A DNA stretch of 50,446 nt from Ignavibacteria bacterium. GTDB taxonomy: Bacteria > Bacteroidota > Ignavibacteria > Ignavibacteriales > Ignavibacteriaceae. The notes beneath the pieces were generated by a model. The model was not told the origin of the DNA, did not search any database, and was given only the letters and a program-made list of their open reading frames with translations. The stretch lies in contig JAUXVN010000056.1 in the NCBI GenBank assembly GCA_030684555.1, forward strand, positions 1 through 50,446, in the 5' to 3' direction. This document shows, in pieces, positions 6,992 through 14,757 of this stretch (position 1 is the stretch's first letter; each line of letters begins with the position of its first letter). Made by a program: the position numbers and the translations under genes.

Positions 6992-9729
6992 ATCGTAATG
7001 TAAATCTTATTCGCAATAGATTAAGTCTTCGCCCTCCGCAAGAAGAGAGCTTAACAATCCTCGCCAATCTTGCAGATAAACTGACTCTTCAAAAGAATCC
7101 CCTCCTTGGAGAGCCTGTCCCGAACTCGATTCTGGAGGACGAAGGGGTGGGTTACTTACAGCAAGAACTAGAAAAAGTAAAATCCACTTACCCAACCTGC
7201 ACAGACTTTGAAAGAACATTTCCATCCGTTTGCTTTTCACTTGCAACCGGTGTAGGTAAAACACGTTTAATGGGAGCGTTCATTGCATACTTATATCTAG
7301 AAAAAGGGATCAAGAATTTTTTCGTGTTGGCTCCAAATCTCACGGTTTACAATAAGCTGATATCCGATTTTCAAGACAGCCGGATAGATAATCCCAAATA
7401 TGTATTTCAAGGAATCGGAGAGTTTGTAACAAACCAGCCACGCATCATCACGGGCGATAATTACGAACAGATGTCGCAAACAAAACTGTTCGAATCAGAA
7501 GTTCACATAAATGTTTTCAACATCTCAAAGATCAATGCAGAGACTCGCGGTGGAAATATTCCTAAAATAAAAAGACTATCGGAATATCTTGGTGAATCCT
7601 ACTTCAATTACTTATCCAATCTTGATGATCTTGTCCTCCTGATGGATGAATCTCATCATTACCGTGCGGATCGTGGAATGGAAGTTCTTAACGAACTCAA
7701 TCCTATTCTTGGTTTGGAAGTTACAGCAACACCGCAAGTAGAAAAAGCTGGCAGAACAATAAAATTCAAAAATGTTGTCCTGGAATATTCACTTGCAAAA
7801 GCAATTCAAGATGGATTTGTAAAAGAACCTGCAGTAGCAACAAGACGGGATTTCGATCCTTCACAATATTCTTTGGAAGAATTGGACCGTATTAAATTGG
7901 AAGATGGCATTCGTATTCACGAAGCAACAAAAGTAGAAATGTATAAATATTCTTTAGATGCTAAAGTTCGTCTTGTAAAACCTTTCGTGCTCGTTGTTTC
8001 AAAGGATACTGATCACGCCGGACGGTTGAAGGATTTAATAATCTCTCAATCATTTTTTAATGGTTACTATGCCGATAAAGTGATGGTGATACATTCTAAC
8101 CAATCCGGAGAGGAAAAAGATGAGAATGTTGCTAAACTTCTTTCACTCGAAAGCTTCGATAACAAAATCGAAATTGTAATTCATGTTAATATGCTTAAAG
8201 AAGGTTGGGACGTAACAAATCTTTATACAATTATTCCTTTAAGAACAGCCGCTTCTATGACTCTCCGCGAACAAACAATTGGAAGAGGCTTAAGATTGCC
8301 TTATGGACACAGAACCGGCGTTGATAAAGTTGATAAACTCACAATTGTTGCCCACGATAAATTCCAAGAAATAATTGATGAAGCCAACAAACCGGATTCA
8401 ATTATCAAACAGCAGAACATAATTGTAATTGATGAGCAAGAACTAAATCAATCCAAAGAGGTCGTTGTTTCTATTTCAACAAGTCAGAAGAAATATGAAG
8501 AACAGAAAAAGCAGATTGAAACAATTATAGAACCGGAACAAAAACATAAAGCGACTATTACGTTGGAGGTTACTCGAATAATCAACGAAGTTCTTCCGGA
8601 ACTCAACAAAGAAAAAGATGTAAAGAATGTTAGTGATCTTAAAAGGGAAGACATTCAAAAGATTGCTCTGGAAATGGTAAAAGAAAAAATCTATTCCGAT
8701 CCGCAGCAGAATATGTTTGCAACCGATCTTATCAAAGAAGCTGAACAAAGATATGAAGCAGTTGTTCAAGAGTTTACTGAAAATATTATTGAGATCCCGC
8801 GCATCACAATCCAGCCAAGCACAGAAATTAAAACCGGATTTAGAGAGTTCGATCTTGATACAATTGCGTTGAACTATCAGCCAGTATCAGAAGAAATTCT
8901 TATTAAGAAATTACGTGAACAAGAAGATGATACGGATATTGTTAGAGGCGGCGGTAAAATAATTTTGGATACTCCGGAAAATCTGATTGTAAACGAACTC
9001 ATAAACTATTCCGAGATAGATTATGATTCACAATCCGAAATCTTATTCAAACTAGCGGCTCAAGCTGTAGAAAAATTCAAAACATATCTTGATGAAGACG
9101 GCTTAAGAAATGTGGTTCAATACAACAAACGGGAAATCGGTAATTTCATCTTCAAACAATTGATGGGACATTTTTATTATGAAACTCCCGAATTTGAAAA
9201 ACCGAGAATTGATGTAAAAGCATTCACGAAAATTGAAGAACACAACTATACCAAGTTTACACAAGATTCAATTCGTGATTTCAAAGAAACAATTATTCCA
9301 ACATCAGCAATTCCAACAAAAGTATTCACCGGATTCAAGAAAGCATGTCACACACTCTATAAATTCGATTCCAAAGCAGAGAAAGATTTCTCAGTTATAC
9401 TCGAGCAAGATTCGGAAGTAAAGAAGTGGCTGCGACCTGCTCCAAATCAATTTAAGATTTATTGGCGCCATAATTCAAAACAGTATCGCCCGGATTTTGT
9501 AGCAGAGACAGATGATTCAATCTATTTGATCGAGATAAAGAAAGAGAGCGATATGGATGATTCAGAAGTTCAAGAAAAAGCTGCTGCTGCAAATGTATAT
9601 TGCAAATACGCATCAGAATATAACGCCCAAAACTCCGGGAAACCCTGGAATTATCTATTGATTCCCCATACTGAAATTCAGGTAAATAAATCCTTCAAGT
9701 TTTTAGGAAAAGCTTTTTGCATGAAATAG
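6988..9729 (+). CDS. res: Type III restriction endonuclease subunit (Res)
   Basis: A 913-residue DEAD/H helicase-endonuclease that cleaves unmethylated DNA together with Mod. LATGVGKTRLMG near residue 85 is Walker A and LLMDESHHYRADRG near residue 217 is the DExH box. The second RecA-like domain includes HVNMLKEGWDVTNLYTIIPLR and REQTIGRGLRLP (motif VI). The C-terminal nuclease has RPDFVAETDDSIYLIEIKKE near residues 833-852 (D...E-x-K). All catalytic motifs are intact. An N-terminal insert (NPLLGEPVPNSILEDEGVGY) before the Walker A region comes from a palindromic repeat at 7098-7154. The start codon overlaps the mod stop by 4 bases. Confidence 0.92.
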   Translation: MNRNVNLIRNRLSLRPPQEESLTILANLADKLTLQKNPLLGEPVPNSILEDEGVGYLQQELEKVKSTYPTCTDFERTFPSVCFSLATGVGKTRLMGAFIAYLYLEKGIKNFFVLAPNLTVYNKLISDFQDSRIDNPKYVFQGIGEFVTNQPRIITGDNYEQMSQTKLFESEVHINVFNISKINAETRGGNIPKIKRLSEYLGESYFNYLSNLDDLVLLMDESHHYRADRGMEVLNELNPILGLEVTATPQVEKAGRTIKFKNVVLEYSLAKAIQDGFVKEPAVATRRDFDPSQYSLEELDRIKLEDGIRIHEATKVEMYKYSLDAKVRLVKPFVLVVSKDTDHAGRLKDLIISQSFFNGYYADKVMVIHSNQSGEEKDENVAKLLSLESFDNKIEIVIHVNMLKEGWDVTNLYTIIPLRTAASMTLREQTIGRGLRLPYGHRTGVDKVDKLTIVAHDKFQEIIDEANKPDSIIKQQNIIVIDEQELNQSKEVVVSISTSQKKYEEQKKQIETIIEPEQKHKATITLEVTRIINEVLPELNKEKDVKNVSDLKREDIQKIALEMVKEKIYSDPQQNMFATDLIKEAEQRYEAVVQEFTENIIEIPRITIQPSTEIKTGFREFDLDTIALNYQPVSEEILIKKLREQEDDTDIVRGGGKIILDTPENLIVNELINYSEIDYDSQSEILFKLAAQAVEKFKTYLDEDGLRNVVQYNKREIGNFIFKQLMGHFYYETPEFEKPRIDVKAFTKIEEHNYTKFTQDSIRDFKETIIPTSAIPTKVFTGFKKACHTLYKFDSKAEKDFSVILEQDSEVKKWLRPAPNQFKIYWRHNSKQYRPDFVAETDDSIYLIEIKKESDMDDSEVQEKAAAANVYCKYASEYNAQNSGKPWNYLLIPHTEIQVNKSFKFLGKAFCMK
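7098..7154 (+). repeat. Palindromic element inserted in frame in res
   Basis: The element begins TCCCCTCC-TT-GGAG and ends GAAGGGGTGGGTTA, like the element in mod. Between these lies a second repeat-like core, CCTGTCCCGAACTCGATTC, which suggests one repeat nested in another. It stays in frame and adds about 19 residues before LQQELEKVK, ahead of the ATPase core. Confidence 0.55.
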
Positions 9730-10147
9730 GATAAACTCAATCTAATTACATATTACAGCGTCTGGTTTTAAAATAACTCAAAGGTAAATTCTATTTTTGG
9801 GTTAATAAGGAGCCTTATTGCTATATTATAACACTCCCGTTTGAAACAAAGTTACTTTGTCTACTTGCTTTTTTCCCCCCAAGTTATTCATTAAAAGCCA
9901 CGAATTTTTTACAGTTAATTCGATATTTTTCCCTTCATTCAACTTCGTAACCATAGTATTTTATTTTTTAGAACGCCAGGATGCTTTTTTCAAAATTGAT
10001 CTGCCTACTTTAATAGCCGAATGACTAATTATACAGCCAAAAATATTAGAAAATAAAGTTACCCATAGGGTAATATTATATTTGCTTTTCCAAAACTTAT
10101 TTTTTAATTTTGGAGTGACCCTTAAGGTAAACATATAAAGTAAATAA
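9730..10147. other. Intergenic stretch holding the right island repeat
   Basis: No convincing gene lies here. The only recognised element is the direct repeat copy at 9897-9930. A minus-strand frame across 9961-10191 is rich in F, I and S, overlaps the next gene and has no recognisable motif. Confidence 0.4.
9897..9930. repeat. Right copy of 34-bp direct repeat bracketing the defence island
   Basis: Matches 531-564 at 31 of 34 positions in the same orientation. It lies just after res and before the second TA module. Confidence 0.55.
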
Positions 10148-10450
10148 ATGATTGTAAAATTTGAAAATAAAAAACATGAGAACTGCTTCAATCAAAAAGA
10201 TGAAGCTGTTAGATTGCTCGGAAAGGAGGCTGCCAATTATTATATCATGGCTATATCTTTGCTCGATAATTCCCCCGCATTATGGGGAGTTACAGCATTT
10301 GCTTTTGTAAAACTTTCGGAAATAGAAGGTGAAGTTAACTTATGGCAGATGACCATAAAGGGATTGGTTTTGATTATGGAGATAATCGAAAGCGATTCAG
10401 GAGTATTAATTAATATTAAAGAGGTTTATGATGAAAAAAGAAAATCATAA
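10148..10450 (+). CDS. Putative divergent HigB-like toxin
   Basis: A 100-residue protein encoded directly before, and overlapping by 23 bases, a HigA/ImmA-type antitoxin. It begins MIVKFENKKHENCF, like many HigB proteins (MI..F.NK.TE..). Later it has KLSEIEGEVNLWQMTIKGLVLIMEI, which recalls the G...W...I segment of the RelE fold, and it ends in INIKEVYDEKRK in place of the usual DYH. Sequence similarity alone is weak; position and overlap carry the call. Alternatively it is an unrelated small partner of the XRE-peptidase protein. Confidence 0.55.
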   Translation: MIVKFENKKHENCFNQKDEAVRLLGKEAANYYIMAISLLDNSPALWGVTAFAFVKLSEIEGEVNLWQMTIKGLVLIMEIIESDSGVLINIKEVYDEKRKS

Positions 10451-11528
10451 CTTACATACCGATGCGCCGATTCATGCTGGGGCATTTATTCAACTTCATT
10501 TAGCCGAAATAGGAATGACCAAAAAAGAATTTGCGGTCAGGTTACAGCGTCCGTTTAATAAAGTGCTGATGATGTTAAACGGTAAAAAAGAAATCACACC
10601 TCAAACGGCAATAGGAATTCAAAAAATCTTAAAACTTGATGCTCAAGTAATATTGAATCTTCAGACCAGCTATTCTCTTCAAATTGAACGAAACAAGAAG
10701 ACCAACGGAAATTTAGATGCCGATATTGAATTATTGGAGCATTACAACTACAGTTTTATGGTAAAAAACGGATGGATTGCTGAGACACGTAAGAAAGAAG
10801 AGAGGGTTGAAAAATTAAGATCATTTTTTAATGTCGCTACTTTACACGCAGTTAATCATCTTGCATTATACAATCCACAATTTAGACAGGTAAGTTCAGG
10901 TGAGAAGAAAATATCGAAGGAAGCGATTGCCATTTGGTTACGAAGGGGGGAAATTCTTGCGGCTGATATAAAAACCGCCCCTTATAACGAAAAACTATTA
11001 AGAGCTATTCTTCCCGAAGTTCGAAAAATGACAACAACTGACCCAAGGGAATTTTTTCCAGGATTAGTTTCGATACTCGCAGATTGCGGTATTGCTTTGG
11101 TGGTGGAGAAATATGTTTCCCGATCTTATGTGAGCGGAGCTACATTCTGGTTATCAGGCGAAAAAGCGGTAGCAATGCTATCGTTAAGAGGAAAATATGC
11201 TGATTCTTTTTGGTTCAGTCTTTTTCATGAATTAGCACACGTAATATTGCACAAAAAAGGGAACGTAATGCTAAATTATACAGATCAGACATTGAGAGAT
11301 GAATTTGATGCCGAAGCCGACGAGTTTGCGTCGAATCTTCTTATCCCCAAAAAACTTTACAATGCCTTCGTAAAAAAGAGTTCATTTTATTCGGGTGATA
11401 TAAAGATGTTTGCAAAAAATTTAGAAATCGATCCCGGAATTATAGTCGGGCGATTAACACATAACGGTTACTTAAATCATGGTCAATTTAATGATTTGCG
11501 TACACAATATGAGATTTCCGATGAATAG
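10428..11528 (+). CDS. higA: HigA-type XRE antitoxin fused to ImmA/IrrE metallopeptidase domain (second copy)
   Basis: A 366-residue paralogue of the protein at 2122-3219. The HTH region is HLAEIGMTKKEFAVRLQRPFNKVLMMLNG, followed by TPQTAIGIQKILKLDAQVILNLQ. Shared middle segments include EAIAIWLRRGEI (EAISVWLRKGEI in the first copy). The peptidase domain has SFWFSLFHELAHVILH, with HELAH near residue 267, and EFDAEADEFASNLLIP as third ligand region. It ends with IDPGIIVGRLTHNGYLNHGQFND. It is expected to repress its operon and antagonise the upstream toxin. A GAGG ribosome binding site at 10421 lies inside the toxin gene. ATG 10428 and 10431 are both possible starts. Confidence 0.85.
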   Translation: MMKKENHNLHTDAPIHAGAFIQLHLAEIGMTKKEFAVRLQRPFNKVLMMLNGKKEITPQTAIGIQKILKLDAQVILNLQTSYSLQIERNKKTNGNLDADIELLEHYNYSFMVKNGWIAETRKKEERVEKLRSFFNVATLHAVNHLALYNPQFRQVSSGEKKISKEAIAIWLRRGEILAADIKTAPYNEKLLRAILPEVRKMTTTDPREFFPGLVSILADCGIALVVEKYVSRSYVSGATFWLSGEKAVAMLSLRGKYADSFWFSLFHELAHVILHKKGNVMLNYTDQTLRDEFDAEADEFASNLLIPKKLYNAFVKKSSFYSGDIKMFAKNLEIDPGIIVGRLTHNGYLNHGQFNDLRTQYEISDE

Positions 11529-11550
11529 TATATTCGTCGGTAAAGAGTTT

Positions 11551-11574
11551 TCCCCTCCACGGTGGAGCGGGAAT
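11551..11574 (+). repeat. Palindromic repeat related to the coding inserts
   Basis: TCCCCTCCACGGTGGAGCGGGAAT contains the hairpin CTCCA-CGG-TGGAG and starts with the same TCCCCTC as the elements in mod and res. It lies between the antitoxin and the next small gene and might also act as a weak transcription end. Confidence 0.35.
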
Positions 11575-11614
11575 TCATAAAACGCAGCAGATGCTGCAGA
11601 ATGGAAAAACAAAA

Positions 11615-11995
11615 ATGGCAACTCTAAAATCAAGCCATTTTATGGTTCTAATTGAAAAATTGAACCATCTAAACAACGGAGTTAATAATAATAACTCCAC
11701 AATTCAACTTCCGGCGGAAGTTTCACCCGAGAAGATCGTTGAGCTACAGAACGACTTGAATCAACGAAGACTTGATTATATTGCTTTAAGAGCAGAAACT
11801 AAAGTCAAGTATCAGGATTACGATGAATTCTATAAAGAAGCTAACGATAGAATCAATCAAATGATCTCGGCAGTGAAAGGAAAGCTGGGATTAAAGAATA
11901 GAAAGTTGGAGGAGTTTGGCATTCGTCCTCAAATTACGAGACGAAAGCGCAAAAATAACAATCCAGAAGCTACTCCTTCCAACTTTCCTGCGTAA
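11615..11995 (+). CDS. Small coiled-coil protein of unknown function
   Basis: About 126 residues from ATG 11615 (MATLKSSHFMVLIEKL). The frame also has a start at 11591, but a hairpin (GCAGCA-GA-TGCTGC, 11584-11597) covers it. The centre (SPEKIVELQNDLNQRRLDYIALRAETKVKYQDYDEFYKEA) is a charged, heptad-like helix. The C-terminus is very basic (RRKRKNNN). Small proteins of this pattern seem common in Bacteroidota-like genomes, but no function is known to me. It follows the second TA module and is not clearly linked to it. Confidence 0.65.
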   Translation: MATLKSSHFMVLIEKLNHLNNGVNNNNSTIQLPAEVSPEKIVELQNDLNQRRLDYIALRAETKVKYQDYDEFYKEANDRINQMISAVKGKLGLKNRKLEEFGIRPQITRRKRKNNNPEATPSNFPA

Positions 11996-12022
11996 ATAGT
12001 AACCTTTCGGTTACATTCCAAG

Positions 12023-12051
12023 GGATGGGAAGTGGTTCATACTTCCCATCC
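12023..12051 (+). terminator. Strong hairpin, probable transcription end
   Basis: GGATGGGAAG (12023-12032) and CTTCCCATCC (12042-12051) form a perfect 10-bp stem with a 9-base loop. The following AAATTT is not a classical U tract, so termination on either strand is probable but not certain. Confidence 0.5.
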
Positions 12052-12129
12052 AAATTTAACTCAAAAACTTCCTAACAACAATAGAAAAATCGCTAATAAA
12101 ATTTAATATTCCTCTTTTTCGATGCTGTG

Positions 12130-12166
12130 TTTTGAACTTGATTAAAAGTTAAATAATTTTGGCTGG
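12130..12166. repeat. Dispersed repeat copy 1
   Basis: This stretch (starting TTTTGAACTTGATTAAAAG) matches 19272-19307 in the same orientation with three substitutions and one gap. The copies lie 7.1 kb apart and flank the AraC-esterase-acyltransferase-chemoreceptor stretch. Confidence 0.5.
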
Positions 12167-12346
12167 TAATTGAGATATTATCTACTGCGTTATAAATCAT
12201 TTCATATCAATTGTAAAGCAGTAATTATCGAATTTAAAGTAGGATATACGCAATTTTGGGTGAAAACTAATGTTGACAGCAAGTGTTACGAGAAAGCATT
12301 GACAACTTCAGATGACTAACCGCAATAAAATTGAATAAATAAAATT

Positions 12347-13495
12347 ATGGATATAATATTTTTACTAGGTGCTGTTCAGGCTTTCTTCTTTGGGGTTTTA
12401 CTTCTGGATAGAGGAAAAAACAGACTTCCTCCAAAATTACTTTTGCTGTTCTTCAGTATAATTGGTTTTGTGTTGATTGAACATTATTTATTTCAAAGAA
12501 AGATCATATTCGAATACCCACATTTGCTGGGACTTACTTATACTTTCCCAATAATATTAGGACCCATTTTGTTTTTTTATACAAAATCTTTGGTAAATGA
12601 AAACAATGCAATTTCATTTCGAGATTTTTTACTTCATGCAATACCGTTTTTATTCGTATCCACTTTTTTAATTTATGACTTTTATTTTTTAAGCCCGCAA
12701 GAGAAGTTAATTTATTACGAAAAAGAAACTCAGGGGGAGACTTCCGTTTTCATTTACATTGCCGAATTCTTTATTAATTTTTCTATTCCCTTTTATTCTA
12801 TAGTTTCCCTTCTTTTATTGAAGAAGCACCTTAAACAAATCAAGCAAAGCTACTCGAATACAAAATACATAGACTTACATTGGTTAAAAATAGTTTTGAT
12901 TTGTATGGTATTTGTTTCATTCGTGTCTGTATTGATGGGCTTGTTAAGTGATTTTTTAAATTTTATCTCTTATGAAGACGGAGACTATTTAATGTACATC
13001 ACTCTTACCGTAATAATTTATTTTTTAGGTTATTATGGCATTAAACAAAAACCTATTTTATCAAATGAAAATCCTATTTCACAAATTGAAACTACTCTAA
13101 CTACTAAACCCAAATATGCAACTTCATCTTTAAAAGATATTGGAAAAGAAAAACTTATAAAGCGGCTGGCCGAATCTATGGAGGACGAAAAGCCATATTT
13201 AAATGAAAACCTGACTTTAAAAGAATTGGCAAACAAACTTGAAACTACACCCAATAATCTTTCCCAAATAATTAATGAAAAGTTTAATAAAAATTTTTAC
13301 GAGTTTATTAATGAATACAGGATTAATGAAGTGAAAAGTTTGTTGGCTGACCCAAAGTATTCTCATTATTCTATGCTTGGAATAGCCTTCGAGTGCGGAT
13401 TTAATTCAAAATCAACCTTTAACAGTGTGTTCAAACAATTCACCGGTAAAACGCCAACTGAATTCAAAAAATCGGATTTTGACTTACCCGGCTGA
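12347..13495 (+). CDS. Membrane-embedded AraC-family transcription regulator
   Basis: 382 residues. The first ~230 are strongly hydrophobic with about seven membrane segments (for example IIFLLGAVQAFFFGVLLL, then GLTYTFPIILGPILFFYT). After a linker, residues ~283-378 form an AraC HTH pair: LTLKELANKLETTPNNLSQIINEKF, then a second helix pair ending in AFECGFNSKSTFNSVFKQFTGKTPTEF. This layout is frequent in Bacteroidota and suggests direct coupling of an envelope signal to transcription. The esterase gene downstream in the same direction is a natural target, although a 127-bp gap separates them. The ligand is unknown. Confidence 0.85.
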   Translation: MDIIFLLGAVQAFFFGVLLLDRGKNRLPPKLLLLFFSIIGFVLIEHYLFQRKIIFEYPHLLGLTYTFPIILGPILFFYTKSLVNENNAISFRDFLLHAIPFLFVSTFLIYDFYFLSPQEKLIYYEKETQGETSVFIYIAEFFINFSIPFYSIVSLLLLKKHLKQIKQSYSNTKYIDLHWLKIVLICMVFVSFVSVLMGLLSDFLNFISYEDGDYLMYITLTVIIYFLGYYGIKQKPILSNENPISQIETTLTTKPKYATSSLKDIGKEKLIKRLAESMEDEKPYLNENLTLKELANKLETTPNNLSQIINEKFNKNFYEFINEYRINEVKSLLADPKYSHYSMLGIAFECGFNSKSTFNSVFKQFTGKTPTEFKKSDFDLPG

Positions 13496-13622
13496 GTCCA
13501 ATCTTACCTAATCAGACATTCAAATGTTTTCTTAAATCATTCTTGTAGTCCGAACTTACACTTTCGGGCATTTGTCTCAATATCAAAATGTAGTTTTGTC
13601 AGAAACTTTAAAAGGAAATCGG

Positions 13623-14753
13623 ATGAAGACAAAACTTTTTTTTCTCGTATCACTTTTTCTGATGGCATTAACATCGGAAAAAAGCATTGGTCAAAGCCAC
13701 TTGTCAATTGAGATTATTAACGCATCTTCGCTGAATAATAATAAGTTGGGCATAGACACTCTTCAAAAAGTTGCCGTTTATTTGCCTCCTAATTATGACA
13801 GCTCTAATAAGAACTACCCCGTTGTGTATTATTTACCCGGCTTTACAAGTACGATTAACGAGTTTCTATTTGGCGAGTACAGTGGGTTTGAACTGCAAAA
13901 AGTGGCGGATTCTTTAATTGAAAGGCAATTGATAAATGAAATGATTATAGTGTTAGTTGACGGCAATACCTTTTTAGGCGGTAGTTTTTATGTTAATTCA
14001 TCAATCAATGGGAATTGGGAAGACTACATTGCTTATGATATAGTTCAATACATAGACAAGAAATACAAAACAAATCCTTCACCCAATTCGCGTGCTATTG
14101 CAGGTAATTCAATGGGGGGCTTTGGTGCTTTACATATAGTAATGAAACATCCTGATATTTTTGGTATGGTCTATTCATTAAGCCCCGGATTATTTGATGT
14201 TAATGGTATTCTCAAAAACAGATTTTTAACTTCATATCAGAACCTTTCAGAGATTCAGCAAGTAATAAACAAATACTTTGGTGAGCCTGAATTAAATGAG
14301 ATTGAACGTTATAAATATCTTACTGCTAATTTGAGATATGGTCCATATGAAGGATATCTTAAAGGTTTTTTGCTTGCTTATGGAAGTGCTTTTTGTCCGG
14401 ATTCTGCATTAGTGACTCCCCCATTTTTTTATTTACCTGATACATCTGTTACAGAAACCAACATAAACGAGAAACAATTTAAATGCTGGATTAATGGCTT
14501 TGGCGGATGGGAAGAAAAAATAAAAGAACACAATTCCAATCTGAAGAAAATAAACATCATTCTGGACTGTGGATTAAATGATGGCTGGATAACTGATGGT
14601 ACAAAGTATGTTTCTAACTTACTGGAGGAAAACCAAATCAAGGTTAATACTCAATGGTTTGATGGCGGGCATACAGACAATCTCCACATCAGGCTGAAAG
14701 AATATATGCTTCCGTCAATCTCAAAGTATTTTGAAATTCAAACGAGCAAGTAA
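13623..14753 (+). CDS. Secreted esterase (alpha/beta-hydrolase, esterase-D/PF00756-like)
   Basis: A 376-residue protein with signal peptide KTKLFFLVSLFLMALTSEKS, so it is probably exported. The nucleophile elbow is GNSMGGFGAL (Ser near residue 163). Asp in DCGLNDGW (near 315) and His in GGHTDNLH (near 349) complete a plausible triad. KVAVYLPPNYDSSNKNYPVVYYLPG is the typical N-terminal strand region of the family. ATG 13623 is chosen over the TTG at 13572 because AAAGGAAAT precedes it and the signal peptide begins there. The acyltransferase gene starts 4 bases after its stop, so the two are co-transcribed. Confidence 0.85.
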   Translation: MKTKLFFLVSLFLMALTSEKSIGQSHLSIEIINASSLNNNKLGIDTLQKVAVYLPPNYDSSNKNYPVVYYLPGFTSTINEFLFGEYSGFELQKVADSLIERQLINEMIIVLVDGNTFLGGSFYVNSSINGNWEDYIAYDIVQYIDKKYKTNPSPNSRAIAGNSMGGFGALHIVMKHPDIFGMVYSLSPGLFDVNGILKNRFLTSYQNLSEIQQVINKYFGEPELNEIERYKYLTANLRYGPYEGYLKGFLLAYGSAFCPDSALVTPPFFYLPDTSVTETNINEKQFKCWINGFGGWEEKIKEHNSNLKKINIILDCGLNDGWITDGTKYVSNLLEENQIKVNTQWFDGGHTDNLHIRLKEYMLPSISKYFEIQTSK

Positions 14754-14757
14754 GGAT

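Larger units (their letters stand above)
11996..12346. other. Intergenic region with hairpin and dispersed repeat
   Basis: It contains a small GTAACC-TTTC-GGTTAC hairpin at the end of the preceding gene, the strong hairpin at 12023-12051, and the repeat copy at 12130-12166. The remainder up to the AraC gene is AT-rich with nothing recognisable. Confidence 0.4.

Noticed and set aside
1160-9729. A complete DISARM or BREX system
   Set aside because: Only helicase remnants are present; no drmA/drmB/drmC, pglX or brxL-like genes were found. The methylase-helicase pair is type III R-M by motif order and adjacency.
9961-10191. Minus-strand ORF of 76 codons
   Set aside because: Low-complexity composition, overlaps the start of the toxin-like gene, no motif.
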